From Cupriavidus pauculus (GTDB lineage Bacteria; Pseudomonadota; Gammaproteobacteria; Burkholderiales; Burkholderiaceae): a stretch of 57,502 nucleotides of DNA. Numbering within the stretch: position 1 is the stretch's first letter; each line of letters begins with the position of its first letter. The DNA is taken from positions 731,548 through 789,049 of the forward strand of contig NZ_PJRP01000002.1 of the NCBI RefSeq assembly GCF_002858765.1, in the 5' to 3' direction. The notes below the pieces were generated by a model. It was given only the letters and a program-made list of their open reading frames with translations, did not search any database and was not told where the DNA came from. A program made the translations under genes and the position numbers. Below, in pieces: positions 17,805 to 26,849 of this stretch.

Positions 17805-20672
17805 TCAGGACGGCAGACGCTGTAGTTGATCCTGCAGTTTCGCCAGCGTCTGTTCGAAATCGGACAAACGCTGTGTCTCCTGTGCCACCACGGCCGGAGG
17901 TGCCTTCGCGACAAAGCTCTCGTTGGAGAGTTTGCCACGGCACTTTCCGATCTCGCCTGCGATCCGCTCAATCTCCTTCGACAGGCGGGCGCGCTCGGCC
18001 ACCACGTCGATCTCGATCTTGAGGAGCAGGTGGTTGCCGCCGACGATGGCCACCGGGGCGCCAGCGCCTTCGCGCTGCAGCTCCGCCTCGTCTTCGAACA
18101 CCTTCACTTCGGAAAGTTTCGCCAGCGCCTGCACCTGGGCGGCGGCTTCCCTCAGGAAGGCACTGTCGCCGTGGGCGTACAGCGGAATCCGCTGGGCCGG
18201 CGAGATGTTCATCTCGCCACGCAGGTTGCGGCAGGCGTCGACCACGGCCTTGAGTTGGGCCACCCATGCCTCGGCAGCCTCGTCGATCTTGGCGGCGGCC
18301 GGCAGCGGGTACGCCTGCGTGGCGATGGTCTCGCTGCCGTCGCCCTTGGCGCGGTCGGCCAGCGGCGCTACCTTCTGCCACAGTTCCTCGGTGATGAACG
18401 GAATGACCGGGTGGGCCAGGCGCAGCACCGTCTCCAGCACGCGCAGCAACGTACGGCGCGTGGCGCGCTGTTGCGCCACGGTGCCGGTCTGGATCTGCAC
18501 CTTGGCCAGTTCCAGGTACCAGTCGCAGTACTCGTCCCAGACGAACTTGTAGATCGCGCTGGCGATATTGTCGAAGCGGTACTCGTCGAAGCCCTTCGCG
18601 ACATCGGCCTCCACGCGCTGCAGCAGCGACACGATCCAGCGGTCGGCCTGCGAGAAGTGCAGGTAGCCGTCCGGGCCGCAATCCTTGTCGCACGGGCCCA
18701 TGCCGCAGTCATGGCCCTCGGTGTTCATCAGCACAAAGCGCGTGGCGTTCCAGAGCTTGTTGCAGAAGTTGCGATAGCCCTCGCAGCGGCCCGTGTCGAA
18801 GTTGATGTTCCGGCCCAGCGTGGCCAGCGACGCGAAGGTGAAGCGCAGCGCATCGGCACCGAAGGCGGGAATGCCGTCCGGGAATTCCTTCTTCGTCTTG
18901 CTCTCGATCTTCGGCGCGTCCTTGGGACGGCGCAGGCCGGTGGTGCGCTTCTTCAGCAGCGGATCGAGGTCGATGCCGTCGATCAGGTCCACCGGGTCCA
19001 GCGTGTTGCCCTCGGACTTGCTCATCTTCTTGCCTTCGGAGTCGCGCACCAGGCCGTGGACGTACACAGTATGGAACGGCACCTTGCCGGTGAAGTGCTT
19101 GGTCATCATGACCATGCGCGCCACCCAGAAGAAGATGATGTCGTAGCCGGTGACCAGCACCGACGACGGCAGGAAGTGCTGCAGTTCCGGCGTTTCCGCC
19201 GGCCAGCCCAGCGACGAGAACGGCACCAGCGCGGACGAGAACCACGTGTCGAGCACGTCTTCCTCGCGGCGCAGCGGGCCGGTGCTGCCGGCCGCCTGTG
19301 CCTTGGCGCGGGCCTCTTCCTCGGTACGGGCGACAAAGCACTGGCCGGCATCGTCGTACCACGCCGGAATCTGGTGGCCCCACCACAGCTGGCGGCTGAT
19401 ACACCAGTCCTGGATATTGCCCAGCCACTGGTTGTAGGTGCTGATCCAGTTCTCGGGCACGAGCTTGATCTCGCCGCTCTGCACGGCGTCCAGTGCCACC
19501 TCGGCGATCGAGCGGCCCGGGTTGAAGGTGCCTTCCGGTGCCGGCTTGCTCATCGCGACAAACCACTGGTCGGTCAGCATCGGCTCGATCACGCTGCCGG
19601 TGCGCTCGCTGCGCGGCACCATCAGCTTGTGCTTCTTGACCTCGCCCAGCAGGCCCTGGGCCTCCAGGTCGGCCACCATCTGCTTGCGGGCGTCGAAGCG
19701 GTCCATGCCGGCGTAGGCGGCCGGCGCGTCGGCCACCACCTTGGCGTCCAGCGTCAGGATCGACAGCTGGGGCAGGTTGTGGCGCTGGCCCACGGCGTAG
19801 TCGTTGAAGTCGTGGCCAGGGGTCACCTTGACCACGCCGGTGCCGAATTCGCGGTCGACGTACTCGTCGGCAATTACCGGGATCTTGCGATCGGTCAGCG
19901 GCAGATGCACGAACTTGCCGATCAGGTGCGCGTAGCGCTCGTCCTCGGGGTGAACCATCACCGCCGTGTCGCCCAGCATCGTCTCGGGACGCGTGGTGGC
20001 CACGGTCAGGTGGGTCAGGCCGCGCACGGTGTCAGGCTCGGCCAGCGGGTAGTGGATATGCCAGAGCGAACCTTCTTCCTCGACGCTGTCCACTTCCAGG
20101 TCGGACACCGCCGTGCCCAGAACCGGATCCCAGTTGACCAGGCGCTTGCCGCGGTAGATCAGGCCCTGTTCGTGCAGGCGCACGAAGACCTCGGTCACGG
20201 CCTGCGACATCTCGGGCGACATCGTGAAGTATTCACGCGTCCAGTCGATCGACGCCCCCATCCGGCGCACCTGGCGCGTGATGGTGGAGCCCGATTCTTC
20301 CTTCCAGGCCCAGACCTTCTCGGTGAACTTCTCGCGGCCCAGGTCGTGGCGCGACACGCCCTGCGCTTCCAGCTGGCGTTCCACCACGATCTGCGTGGCG
20401 ATGCCGGCGTGGTCGGTGCCCGGCACCCACAGCGTGTTGGCGCCGCGCATGCGCGCATGGCGGGCCAGGCCGTCCATGATCGTCTGGTTGAACGCGTGGC
20501 CCATGTGCAGCGTGCCGGTCACATTCGGCGGCGGCAGCTGGATGGCGAAATCGGGACGGTTCGCGTCGAAAGTGGGCTGGGCGATGCCGCGGCGCTCCCA
20601 TTCGGGGCCCCATTTGGCCTCGATGGCGGCGGGTTCGAAGCTCTTGGCAAGGGACTGGTCTTCTGCGGTCAT
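17805..20672 (-). CDS. valS: Valine--tRNA ligase
   Basis: A 955-residue class I aminoacyl-tRNA synthetase that charges tRNA-Val. I start it at ATG 20672 ([18 protein letters not shown]); in-frame codons upstream add a Pro-rich stretch outside the family. The HIGH motif appears as [15 protein letters not shown] near residue 50, and KKMSKSEGN is the KMSKS loop near residue 555. The editing domain lies between them ([13 protein letters not shown]). The C-terminal about 70 residues form a coiled coil ([19 protein letters not shown]) as expected for ValRS. Length is typical. Confidence 0.98.
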   Translation of the reverse strand: MTAEDQSLAKSFEPAAIEAKWGPEWERRGIAQPTFDANRPDFAIQLPPPNVTGTLHMGHAFNQTIMDGLARHARMRGANTLWVPGTDHAGIATQIVVERQLEAQGVSRHDLGREKFTEKVWAWKEESGSTITRQVRRMGASIDWTREYFTMSPEMSQAVTEVFVRLHEQGLIYRGKRLVNWDPVLGTAVSDLEVDSVEEEGSLWHIHYPLAEPDTVRGLTHLTVATTRPETMLGDTAVMVHPEDERYAHLIGKFVHLPLTDRKIPVIADEYVDREFGTGVVKVTPGHDFNDYAVGQRHNLPQLSILTLDAKVVADAPAAYAGMDRFDARKQMVADLEAQGLLGEVKKHKLMVPRSERTGSVIEPMLTDQWFVAMSKPAPEGTFNPGRSIAEVALDAVQSGEIKLVPENWISTYNQWLGNIQDWCISRQLWWGHQIPAWYDDAGQCFVARTEEEARAKAQAAGSTGPLRREEDVLDTWFSSALVPFSSLGWPAETPELQHFLPSSVLVTGYDIIFFWVARMVMMTKHFTGKVPFHTVYVHGLVRDSEGKKMSKSEGNTLDPVDLIDGIDLDPLLKKRTTGLRRPKDAPKIESKTKKEFPDGIPAFGADALRFTFASLATLGRNINFDTGRCEGYRNFCNKLWNATRFVLMNTEGHDCGMGPCDKDCGPDGYLHFSQADRWIVSLLQRVEADVAKGFDEYRFDNIASAIYKFVWDEYCDWYLELAKVQIQTGTVAQQRATRRTLLRVLETVLRLAHPVIPFITEELWQKVAPLADRAKGDGSETIATQAYPLPAAAKIDEAAEAWVAQLKAVVDACRNLRGEMNISPAQRIPLYAHGDSAFLREAAAQVQALAKLSEVKVFEDEAELQREGAGAPVAIVGGNHLLLKIEIDVVAERARLSKEIERIAGEIGKCRGKLSNESFVAKAPPAVVAQETQRLSDFEQTLAKLQDQLQRLPS

Positions 20673-20867
20673 GCTCGGATGTCTGGGATGCTTGGAATGC
20701 GGATCGGGGCTCGGACCGGCTCGCGGCGGGGCGGGCGGCGGCATTCGGCCGGGGAAAACGTCAAATTATAGGGGAGCCGGCGTACCGATGCGCATTTCCG
20801 GGCCTGGAGCGGGTACTCGGGCACGCCCGCGCAACGGCTGCCGACAGGTCCGGGCGGTGGCCGCCGG

Positions 20868-20873
20868 TATAAT
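20868..20873 (+). promoter_or_regulatory. Candidate -10 element for uvrD
   Basis: TATAAT, 28 bases before the uvrD start codon, fits a short leader. No clear -35 box is seen at 16-18 bases. Confidence 0.35.
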
Positions 20874-20901
20874 TGCCGCCTACTTTACCGGCCCCGATCC
20901 G

Positions 20902-23256
20902 ATGTCCAGCCTGCTTGCCAATCTCAACGCCGAACAACACGCCGCCGTCACTTTGCCGGACGAACCGGCCCTGATCCTGGCCGGCGCGGGCAGCGGCAAG
21001 ACCCGCGTGCTGACCACGCGCATCGCCTGGCTGATCCAGAACGGGCGGGTGTCCCCGGCCGGCATCCTGGCCGTGACCTTCACGAACAAGGCCGCCAAGG
21101 AAATGCAGACGCGGCTGTCGTCGATGCTGCCGATCAACACGCGCGGCATGTGGATCGGCACCTTCCACGGCCTGTGCAACCGCATGCTGCGCGCGCACTT
21201 CCGCGACGCCGGGCTGCCCCAGACCTTCGCCATCCTGGACACCCAGGACCAGCTTTCGGCGCTCAAGCGGCTGCTCAAGCAACTCAACGTCGACGACGAG
21301 AAGTACCCGGCCAAGAACCTCCAGTACTTCATCAACAACGCCAAGGAACAGGGCCTGCGGCCGGCGGACGTCGAGGCCAACGACGACTTCAACCGCCGCT
21401 TTGTCGACCTGTACGCCGCCTACGACGAGCAGTGCCAGCGCGAGGGCGTGGTGGATTTCGCCGAACTGCTGCTGCGCTGCTACGAACTGCTGCGCTACAA
21501 CGACGCCATCCGACAGCACTACCAGCACCGCTTCCGCCACGTGCTGGTCGACGAATTCCAGGATACCAACGTGCTGCAGTACCGGTGGCTCAAGCTGCTG
21601 GCCGGCTATGGCACGGGCAGCGCCGCGGCGGTGTTCGCGGTTGGAGACGACGACCAGAGCATCTACGCGTTCCGGGGCGCCAACGTTGGCAACATGCGCG
21701 ATTTCGAGCAGGAATTCCGCGTGCGGCACATGATCAAGCTCGAGCAGAACTACCGGTCGCACGGGCACATCCTCGACAGCGCCAACCACCTGATCTCGCA
21801 CAACGCGCGCCGGCTCGGCAAGAACCTGCGCACCGACGCGGGGCACGGCGAGCCGGTGCGTGTGTTTCAGGCCGGCTCGGACGGGCAGGAGGCATCGTGG
21901 ATCGTTGAGGAAATCCGCGACCAGATCGCCCAGGGCATGACGCGCTCGGAAGTTGCGATCCTGTACCGCAGCAATGCCCAGTCACGTGTGATTGAACATG
22001 CACTTTTTTCGTCGGGTATTCCGTACCGCGTGTACGGCGGCCTGCGCTTCTTCGAGCGTGCCGAAGTCAAGCACGCGCTGGCGTACCTGCAACTGATCGA
22101 GAACCCGCGCAACGACGCCGCATTTGGCCGGGTGGTCAACTTCCCGACGCGCGGCATTGGCGCCAAGACGCTGGAAAACCTGCAGGACGCCGCGCGCCAG
22201 TACAACTGCTCGCTGGCCGAGGCGGTGGCCTACGTGCCTGGCAAGGGCGGCACGTCGCTGGCGGCCTTCCTGCGCCTGATCGAACAGATGCGCGCGGAAA
22301 CCGGCCGCATGACGCTGGCTCAAACCGTGGAATACGTGACGAATACCAGCGGGTTGCTCACGCATTACCAGACGGAAAAGGAAGGCCAGGACCGGATCGA
22401 GAACTTGCAGGAACTGGTGACGGCCGCCCAGGCTTTCGTGGTGGAGGAAGGCTACGGCCTGGACGCGCTGGCCCGCATGCTGCCCGCCAGCCGCGACGCC
22501 ACGCCGGCGCTGGCGCAGGGCGATCAGGACCAGCAGGTACTGGACCCCGAGCAACTGCCGGTGGTGATGACCCCGCTGGTGGCCTTCCTGACGCATGCGT
22601 CGCTGGAAGCCGGCGACAACCAGGCCCAGGCCGGCCAGGACGCGGTACAGATGATGACCGTGCACGCGGCCAAGGGCCTCGAATTCAATGTGGTGTTCAT
22701 CACCGGCCTGGAAGAGGGCCTGTTCCCGCACGAAAACAGCGCCATGGAAGCCGACGGGCTGGAGGAAGAGCGCCGCCTGATGTATGTGGCCATCACCCGG
22801 GCGCGCCAGCGGCTGTTTCTGTCGTTCGCCCAGAGCCGCGTGCTGCATGGCCAGATGCGCTACCACGTGCGCTCGCGCTTTTTCGAGGAACTGCCGGAAC
22901 CCGCGCTGAAGTGGATCACGCCGCAGGCCCAGGCGTCGTATGGCAACTATGGCGTCAGCCGCCAGGAGCGCGACAGCGCCTGGGGCCGCGACTGGTTCAA
23001 ACGTGCCGAGGACGTGCCGTTTACAGGCAGCAAGGCCACCGGCGGCATGGATACGGGCAAGAACTACGCTGAGGAAAAACGTGCCGCGGCCACCGGTTTC
23101 CGGGTGGGACAGAACGTGTTCCACACGAAGTTCGGCGAGGGCAAGATCAAGGCGCTGGAAGGCGAGGGTGCCGACGCGCGCGCCAATATCGACTTCAAGC
23201 GGCACGGCGCCAAGTGGCTGGCGCTGGCGGTGGCGAAGCTGGACCCGATCGACTGA
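20902..23256 (+). CDS. uvrD: UvrD/Rep-family DNA helicase
   Basis: A 784-residue superfamily 1A helicase starting MSSLLANLNAEQHAAV at ATG 20902; the frame is open far upstream across the valS gene but that part is not coding. Motifs in order: Walker A AGAGSGKT (about residue 30), TFTNKAAKEM, GTFHGLCNRML, Walker B VDEFQDTN (about residue 219), GDDDQSIYAFRGA, EQNYRS, VHAAKGLEF (about residue 590) and YVAITRARQRL. The C-terminus carries the Tudor-like UvrD segment (GQNVFHTKFGEGKI). It unwinds DNA 3'-5' in excision and mismatch repair. UvrD rather than Rep is favoured by length and the C-terminal tail. Confidence 0.95.
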   Translation: MSSLLANLNAEQHAAVTLPDEPALILAGAGSGKTRVLTTRIAWLIQNGRVSPAGILAVTFTNKAAKEMQTRLSSMLPINTRGMWIGTFHGLCNRMLRAHFRDAGLPQTFAILDTQDQLSALKRLLKQLNVDDEKYPAKNLQYFINNAKEQGLRPADVEANDDFNRRFVDLYAAYDEQCQREGVVDFAELLLRCYELLRYNDAIRQHYQHRFRHVLVDEFQDTNVLQYRWLKLLAGYGTGSAAAVFAVGDDDQSIYAFRGANVGNMRDFEQEFRVRHMIKLEQNYRSHGHILDSANHLISHNARRLGKNLRTDAGHGEPVRVFQAGSDGQEASWIVEEIRDQIAQGMTRSEVAILYRSNAQSRVIEHALFSSGIPYRVYGGLRFFERAEVKHALAYLQLIENPRNDAAFGRVVNFPTRGIGAKTLENLQDAARQYNCSLAEAVAYVPGKGGTSLAAFLRLIEQMRAETGRMTLAQTVEYVTNTSGLLTHYQTEKEGQDRIENLQELVTAAQAFVVEEGYGLDALARMLPASRDATPALAQGDQDQQVLDPEQLPVVMTPLVAFLTHASLEAGDNQAQAGQDAVQMMTVHAAKGLEFNVVFITGLEEGLFPHENSAMEADGLEEERRLMYVAITRARQRLFLSFAQSRVLHGQMRYHVRSRFFEELPEPALKWITPQAQASYGNYGVSRQERDSAWGRDWFKRAEDVPFTGSKATGGMDTGKNYAEEKRAAATGFRVGQNVFHTKFGEGKIKALEGEGADARANIDFKRHGAKWLALAVAKLDPID

Positions 23257-23304
23257 GGATGGGTTGGCGCCCCATTGCCGCATCGGCAGCGGGGCGCAGC
23301 GGAA

Positions 23305-24105
23305 TCAGGCATGGGGGGCGCTTTCCGCGGCCTCGCCGGGCGGCACGATATTGAAGCAGCCGCGATAGGTGGCGTAGAACGAGCAGTACAGGACCGCCAG
23401 CATCAGCAACGAGTACGGCGTGACCAGGAACGACAGCACCGCCTGCGCGCCCAGCGCGGCGAAGACCGTTTCCAGGACCAGCGGCACCGCCACCAGCAGC
23501 ACCGCGAACATCACCGCGTATGTGAAGAACGCCCCGCGGTTGCGCCAGCATGCCGTCCAGCTGAAGAACAGCGCCTTGACCGGCGGCACCTGGTGCCAGG
23601 CGGCCAGCAGCGGCGCGAACCAGAACATCATCGCCACCGGTGTGTACAGCACCGCGCCGATCATCAGCGCGAAGTAGAGCTGGCGGATGGCATCGGCCGA
23701 CGGCTCTTCGCCGCGCAGCACGATGGGCGCCACCGCGCCGATGTCGACCACGGCCGTGGCGATCAGGCTCAGCGAGAACACCAGTACCGCATAGATGGCC
23801 CCCAGCACCAGCAGATGGCGCGTGGCCTGCTTGCCGTTGGTCCGGAACCCGGCCAGCAGGATGGTGGGCAGCACGCGCTTGTTCTGGATGACCTCGCGGC
23901 AGGCCGTCATCACGCCCACGTACAGGCCGGGCGTGAAGACCAGCAGGGCGATGATGCCGAACAGCGGCACGAAGATCGCCAGCTGGGCGGCAATCAGGTA
24001 GATGAACAGCAGCATCAGGAACGCCAGCGGGTTCTTGCGGAACAGCCAGATTCCCTGGCGCAGCCAGACGTAGCCTTCCTTGGCGGAAACTTCCAGTAGT
24101 TGCAT
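23305..24105 (-). CDS. BPSS1780-family membrane protein
   Basis: A 266-residue integral membrane protein. It opens with MQLLEVSAKEGYVWLRQGIW and the FRKNPLAFLML segment, typical of the betaproteobacterial BPSS1780 family, and has about six hydrophobic segments (near 25-45, 50-70, 100-122, 145-170, 190-215 and 220-245). No catalytic motif is apparent and the family function is unknown. Its start is only 6 bases after the stop of thrB, so the two are co-transcribed. Confidence 0.85.
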   Translation of the reverse strand: MQLLEVSAKEGYVWLRQGIWLFRKNPLAFLMLLFIYLIAAQLAIFVPLFGIIALLVFTPGLYVGVMTACREVIQNKRVLPTILLAGFRTNGKQATRHLLVLGAIYAVLVFSLSLIATAVVDIGAVAPIVLRGEEPSADAIRQLYFALMIGAVLYTPVAMMFWFAPLLAAWHQVPPVKALFFSWTACWRNRGAFFTYAVMFAVLLVAVPLVLETVFAALGAQAVLSFLVTPYSLLMLAVLYCSFYATYRGCFNIVPPGEAAESAPHA

Positions 24106-24111
24106 GGCGAA

Positions 24112-25095
24112 TCAGATCCAGGGGAGAGTCGCCCCGTCGTCGATGCGACGGCGCAGGATGCGTTCAAAGTGGGTCGGATCGTGCGGCTGAAGCATGTCGG
24201 CCTCGCGCGGCAGGTAGAAATCCCACAGGCGCGACACCCAGAAGCGCAGCGCGCCGGCGCGCAGCATGTCCTGCCAGTGCGCGGCTTCCACCTTTGTCAG
24301 CGGGCGAACGGCGTCATAGGCGCGCAGCATGGCCTGGGCGCGGACGGGATCGAGTACGCCGGTTGCCAGGTCGATGCACCAGTCGTTGACGGTCACGGCC
24401 AGATCGAACAGCCACTTGTCGTTGCCGGCGAAGTAGAAGTCGAAGAAGCCGCCCAGCCGATGCTGGCCATCGACCGTATCGAACAGCACGTTGTCGCGGA
24501 ACAGGTCGCAATGGCACGGGCTGCCTTGCAGCGCGGCGTAGTCGGCACTGCCAAAGAACGCGGTCTGGTGCACGATCTCGTCGGTCAGCAACTGACGCTG
24601 GGCGGTGTCCAGGAACGGCGTGATCTCGGGGGCGGTCTGCTGCCACCAGGCCAGACTGCGCAGGTTCGGCTGCTGGCGCGGATAGTCCTGGCCGGCCAGG
24701 TGCATGCGTGCCAGCATCGTGCCGACTTCGGCGCAATGGTCGGCGGCCGGCGCCAGCTGCGACGCGCCGGGCAGGCGCGTGACGATGGTGGCCGGCTTGC
24801 CCTTCAGTTCGCGCAGGATCTCGCCATCGCGCGCCGGCATGGGGGCCGGTACGCTGATGCCGTGGCGGGCCAGATGATCCATCAGGTGCAGGTAGTAGGG
24901 CAACTGGTCAAAACGCAGCCGCTCGAAGATGGTCAGCACGTACTCGTGCGTGACGCCATCCTGCTCCGTGGTCAGAAAGAAGTTGCTGTTTTCGATGCCC
25001 GAGGCAATGCCGCGCAGCGCGCGCACTTCGCCAAGGTCGTAATCAAGCAGCCAGCGGGCGATCTCGTCCTGCGAGACCGTGGTAAATACGGCCAT
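24112..25095 (-). CDS. thrB: Homoserine kinase (aminoglycoside-phosphotransferase-fold type)
   Basis: A 327-residue kinase phosphorylating homoserine in threonine synthesis. The N-terminus [20 protein letters not shown] and [13 protein letters not shown] are characteristic of the ThrB type found in pseudomonads and betaproteobacteria, unrelated to the GHMP-type E. coli enzyme. The catalytic region [12 protein letters not shown] (about residue 195) and the following [12 protein letters not shown] hold the catalytic Asp and metal-binding Asp of this fold. Length is right. In this neighbourhood the DUF2782 gene is upstream and polA close by, an arrangement conserved in several proteobacteria. 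Confidence 0.95.
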   Translation of the reverse strand: MAVFTTVSQDEIARWLLDYDLGEVRALRGIASGIENSNFFLTTEQDGVTHEYVLTIFERLRFDQLPYYLHLMDHLARHGISVPAPMPARDGEILRELKGKPATIVTRLPGASQLAPAADHCAEVGTMLARMHLAGQDYPRQQPNLRSLAWWQQTAPEITPFLDTAQRQLLTDEIVHQTAFFGSADYAALQGSPCHCDLFRDNVLFDTVDGQHRLGGFFDFYFAGNDKWLFDLAVTVNDWCIDLATGVLDPVRAQAMLRAYDAVRPLTKVEAAHWQDMLRAGALRFWVSRLWDFYLPREADMLQPHDPTHFERILRRRIDDGATLPWI

Positions 25096-25291
25096 ACTGT
25101 CAAATTGGTACGAAACGGGGGGACGGCGGACTGCAACCGCGAGGTTGCCACGTTCCGCCGCCGCGGCATTGCTGCCGGAGGGCCGGCGCGATCCTCGCCA
25201 GGCAAGCGGCGCCGGCGCGGATCGTGGGTGAGAAAGGCGTAAGACTATCAGGTCTGCCGGAGCGATCCTCAGAACGGGTCGGAACCCGGAC

Positions 25292-25705
25292 TCAGAACTT
25301 CAGGTTTACCGACGGTACGCGATTCACGTCGTGGTCGCGAATCCGGGGCGAACTGTCTTCCGGCTTGCTCATCTCGTACTTCGTGCCAAAACCGGATTGC
25401 ACCTGGATTTCGGTGGCGCGGCCCTTGTCGCGGTACTCGGTCACCTGGGTGCCGTCGCGCTCACGCAACTGGAAGCTCGGCTCGCGGGGCTGGTTCAGCT
25501 GGCTCTTGGCAGCGGGTGCAATCGGCTGGTTGTTGATTTTATTGAGTTCCTGCTGCGTCAGCGCATTGCTGGTTTCCTCTGCCAGCGCCGCCTGGGTGGC
25601 AGTCAATGCCAGGACGGTAGCGGCGAGCGCGAGCAGATAGCCGTGGCGGCCGATGGCGGCTTGCAGATCGGCCAGCCTGGCACCCGGTTGCGAAGGGGAA
25701 GTCAT
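25292..25705 (-). CDS. DUF2782-family periplasmic or membrane-anchored protein
   Basis: A 137-residue protein with an N-terminal membrane segment ([22 protein letters not shown], about residues 20-42) that could be a signal peptide ending ALAEE or an anchor. The C-terminal domain ([20 protein letters not shown], then [13 protein letters not shown]) matches DUF2782, a short domain commonly encoded between polA and thrB. Function unknown. It is on the same strand as thrB, 196 bases upstream of it. Confidence 0.85.
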   Translation of the reverse strand: MTSPSQPGARLADLQAAIGRHGYLLALAATVLALTATQAALAEETSNALTQQELNKINNQPIAPAAKSQLNQPREPSFQLRERDGTQVTEYRDKGRATEIQVQSGFGTKYEMSKPEDSSPRIRDHDVNRVPSVNLKF

Positions 25706-25897
25706 CTGAGGCTCCTGTGCGCGCGGGCTAATGGGCCCCGCGACGCGGAATTGGCCTGCACGCAGCCGGCGGCGCCGGATGTGGCAGGTGGACAGGCTTC
25801 CATTCTAGCAATTCCTGTCGTTTCCGGGCCGCTCTCGTGGCCTTGCGTCCACCTGCCGAACCCCGCGGGCCGGCAGGCGGATGTGGCGCCTAATGCC

Positions 25898-26845
25898 TTA
25901 CAGATAGAACATCTCTTCCTTGGGCGGAATCGGATTGTCGCCACCACGCTTCTCGTAGTACTCGTACACGGCTTCGAGCACTTCCTGCGGTTCGTCGACG
26001 ATCTTCATCAGGTCCAGGTCGTGTTCCGCGATCAGGCCCATCGGCAGCAGCGTGAAGCGGAACCAGTCGAGCAGGCCCTTCCAGAACCGGCTGCCATACA
26101 TCACCACCGGCACCGAGCGCGACTTGCCGGTCTGCACCAGCGTCAGCACCTCGGCCAGTTCGTCGAGCGTGCCGAAGCCGCCCGGCATCACGATGAACGC
26201 GTCGGAATTCTTCACGAACGTGACCTTGCGCGTGAAGAAATGGCGGAAACGCATGGCGATGTCCTGGTACGGATTGCCCTGCTGTTCGTGCGGCAGCTCG
26301 ATATTCAGGCCCACGCTGGCGGACTTGCCCGCGTGCGCGCCCTTGTTAGCCGCTTCCATGATGCCGGGGCCGCCGCCGGAGATCACCGCGAAGCCCGCGT
26401 CCGAGAACAGCCGGGCGATTTCGATGGTCTTCTGGTAGTACGGCGAATCCTCGCGCAGGCGCGCGCTGCCGTAGATGGAGACGGCCGGGCGGATCTCGGA
26501 CAGGTACTCGGTCGCCTCGATGAACTCTGCCATAATCGTGAACATTTGCCACGAGGCGCGCGCCTTCTTGGCCGTCGCACGGTCTTCATCGGCCAGCGCA
26601 CGCAGGCTTGGAATCATCTTGCGCGGATTCGCGCGCGCTGCCGCCGCACGCGCGGCAGCTTCCTGTTCTTCGGGGTTCTTGCCGGCAGCCGCGGCATCGG
26701 CCTTGGCGGCGATGGCTGCGGCATGTGCCGACGCCTTGCCGGGCGGCGGATTCACCGTGTTACCGGAAATGTCGGAAACATCCGTGTCGGCGAGGGGCGC
26801 TGAGTCTGCGCCGCCAATAGGGGCACCAGTCAATTTAGAGTCCAT
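25898..26845 (-). CDS. LOG-family (TIGR00730-type) Rossmann-fold protein
   Basis: The catalytic core carries GGGPGIMEAANKGAHAGKS and the LOG motif PGGFGTLDEL (about residue 225), so it is a lysine-decarboxylase-like/LOG protein; relatives release cytokinin-type bases from nucleotide monophosphates, but many bacterial members act as general nucleotide 5'-monophosphate phosphoribohydrolases. From ATG 26845 it has 315 residues, the first 76 being an Ala-rich, low-complexity segment; an internal ATG at 26617 (MIPSLRALADEDRATAKKAR) would give a 239-residue protein that begins close to the folded core. The longer start overlaps the divergent polA ATG at 26844. I cannot decide the start from sequence alone. 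Confidence 0.88.
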   Translation of the reverse strand: MDSKLTGAPIGGADSAPLADTDVSDISGNTVNPPPGKASAHAAAIAAKADAAAAGKNPEEQEAAARAAAARANPRKMIPSLRALADEDRATAKKARASWQMFTIMAEFIEATEYLSEIRPAVSIYGSARLREDSPYYQKTIEIARLFSDAGFAVISGGGPGIMEAANKGAHAGKSASVGLNIELPHEQQGNPYQDIAMRFRHFFTRKVTFVKNSDAFIVMPGGFGTLDELAEVLTLVQTGKSRSVPVVMYGSRFWKGLLDWFRFTLLPMGLIAEHDLDLMKIVDEPQEVLEAVYEYYEKRGGDNPIPPKEEMFYL

Positions 26846-26849
26846 GGGA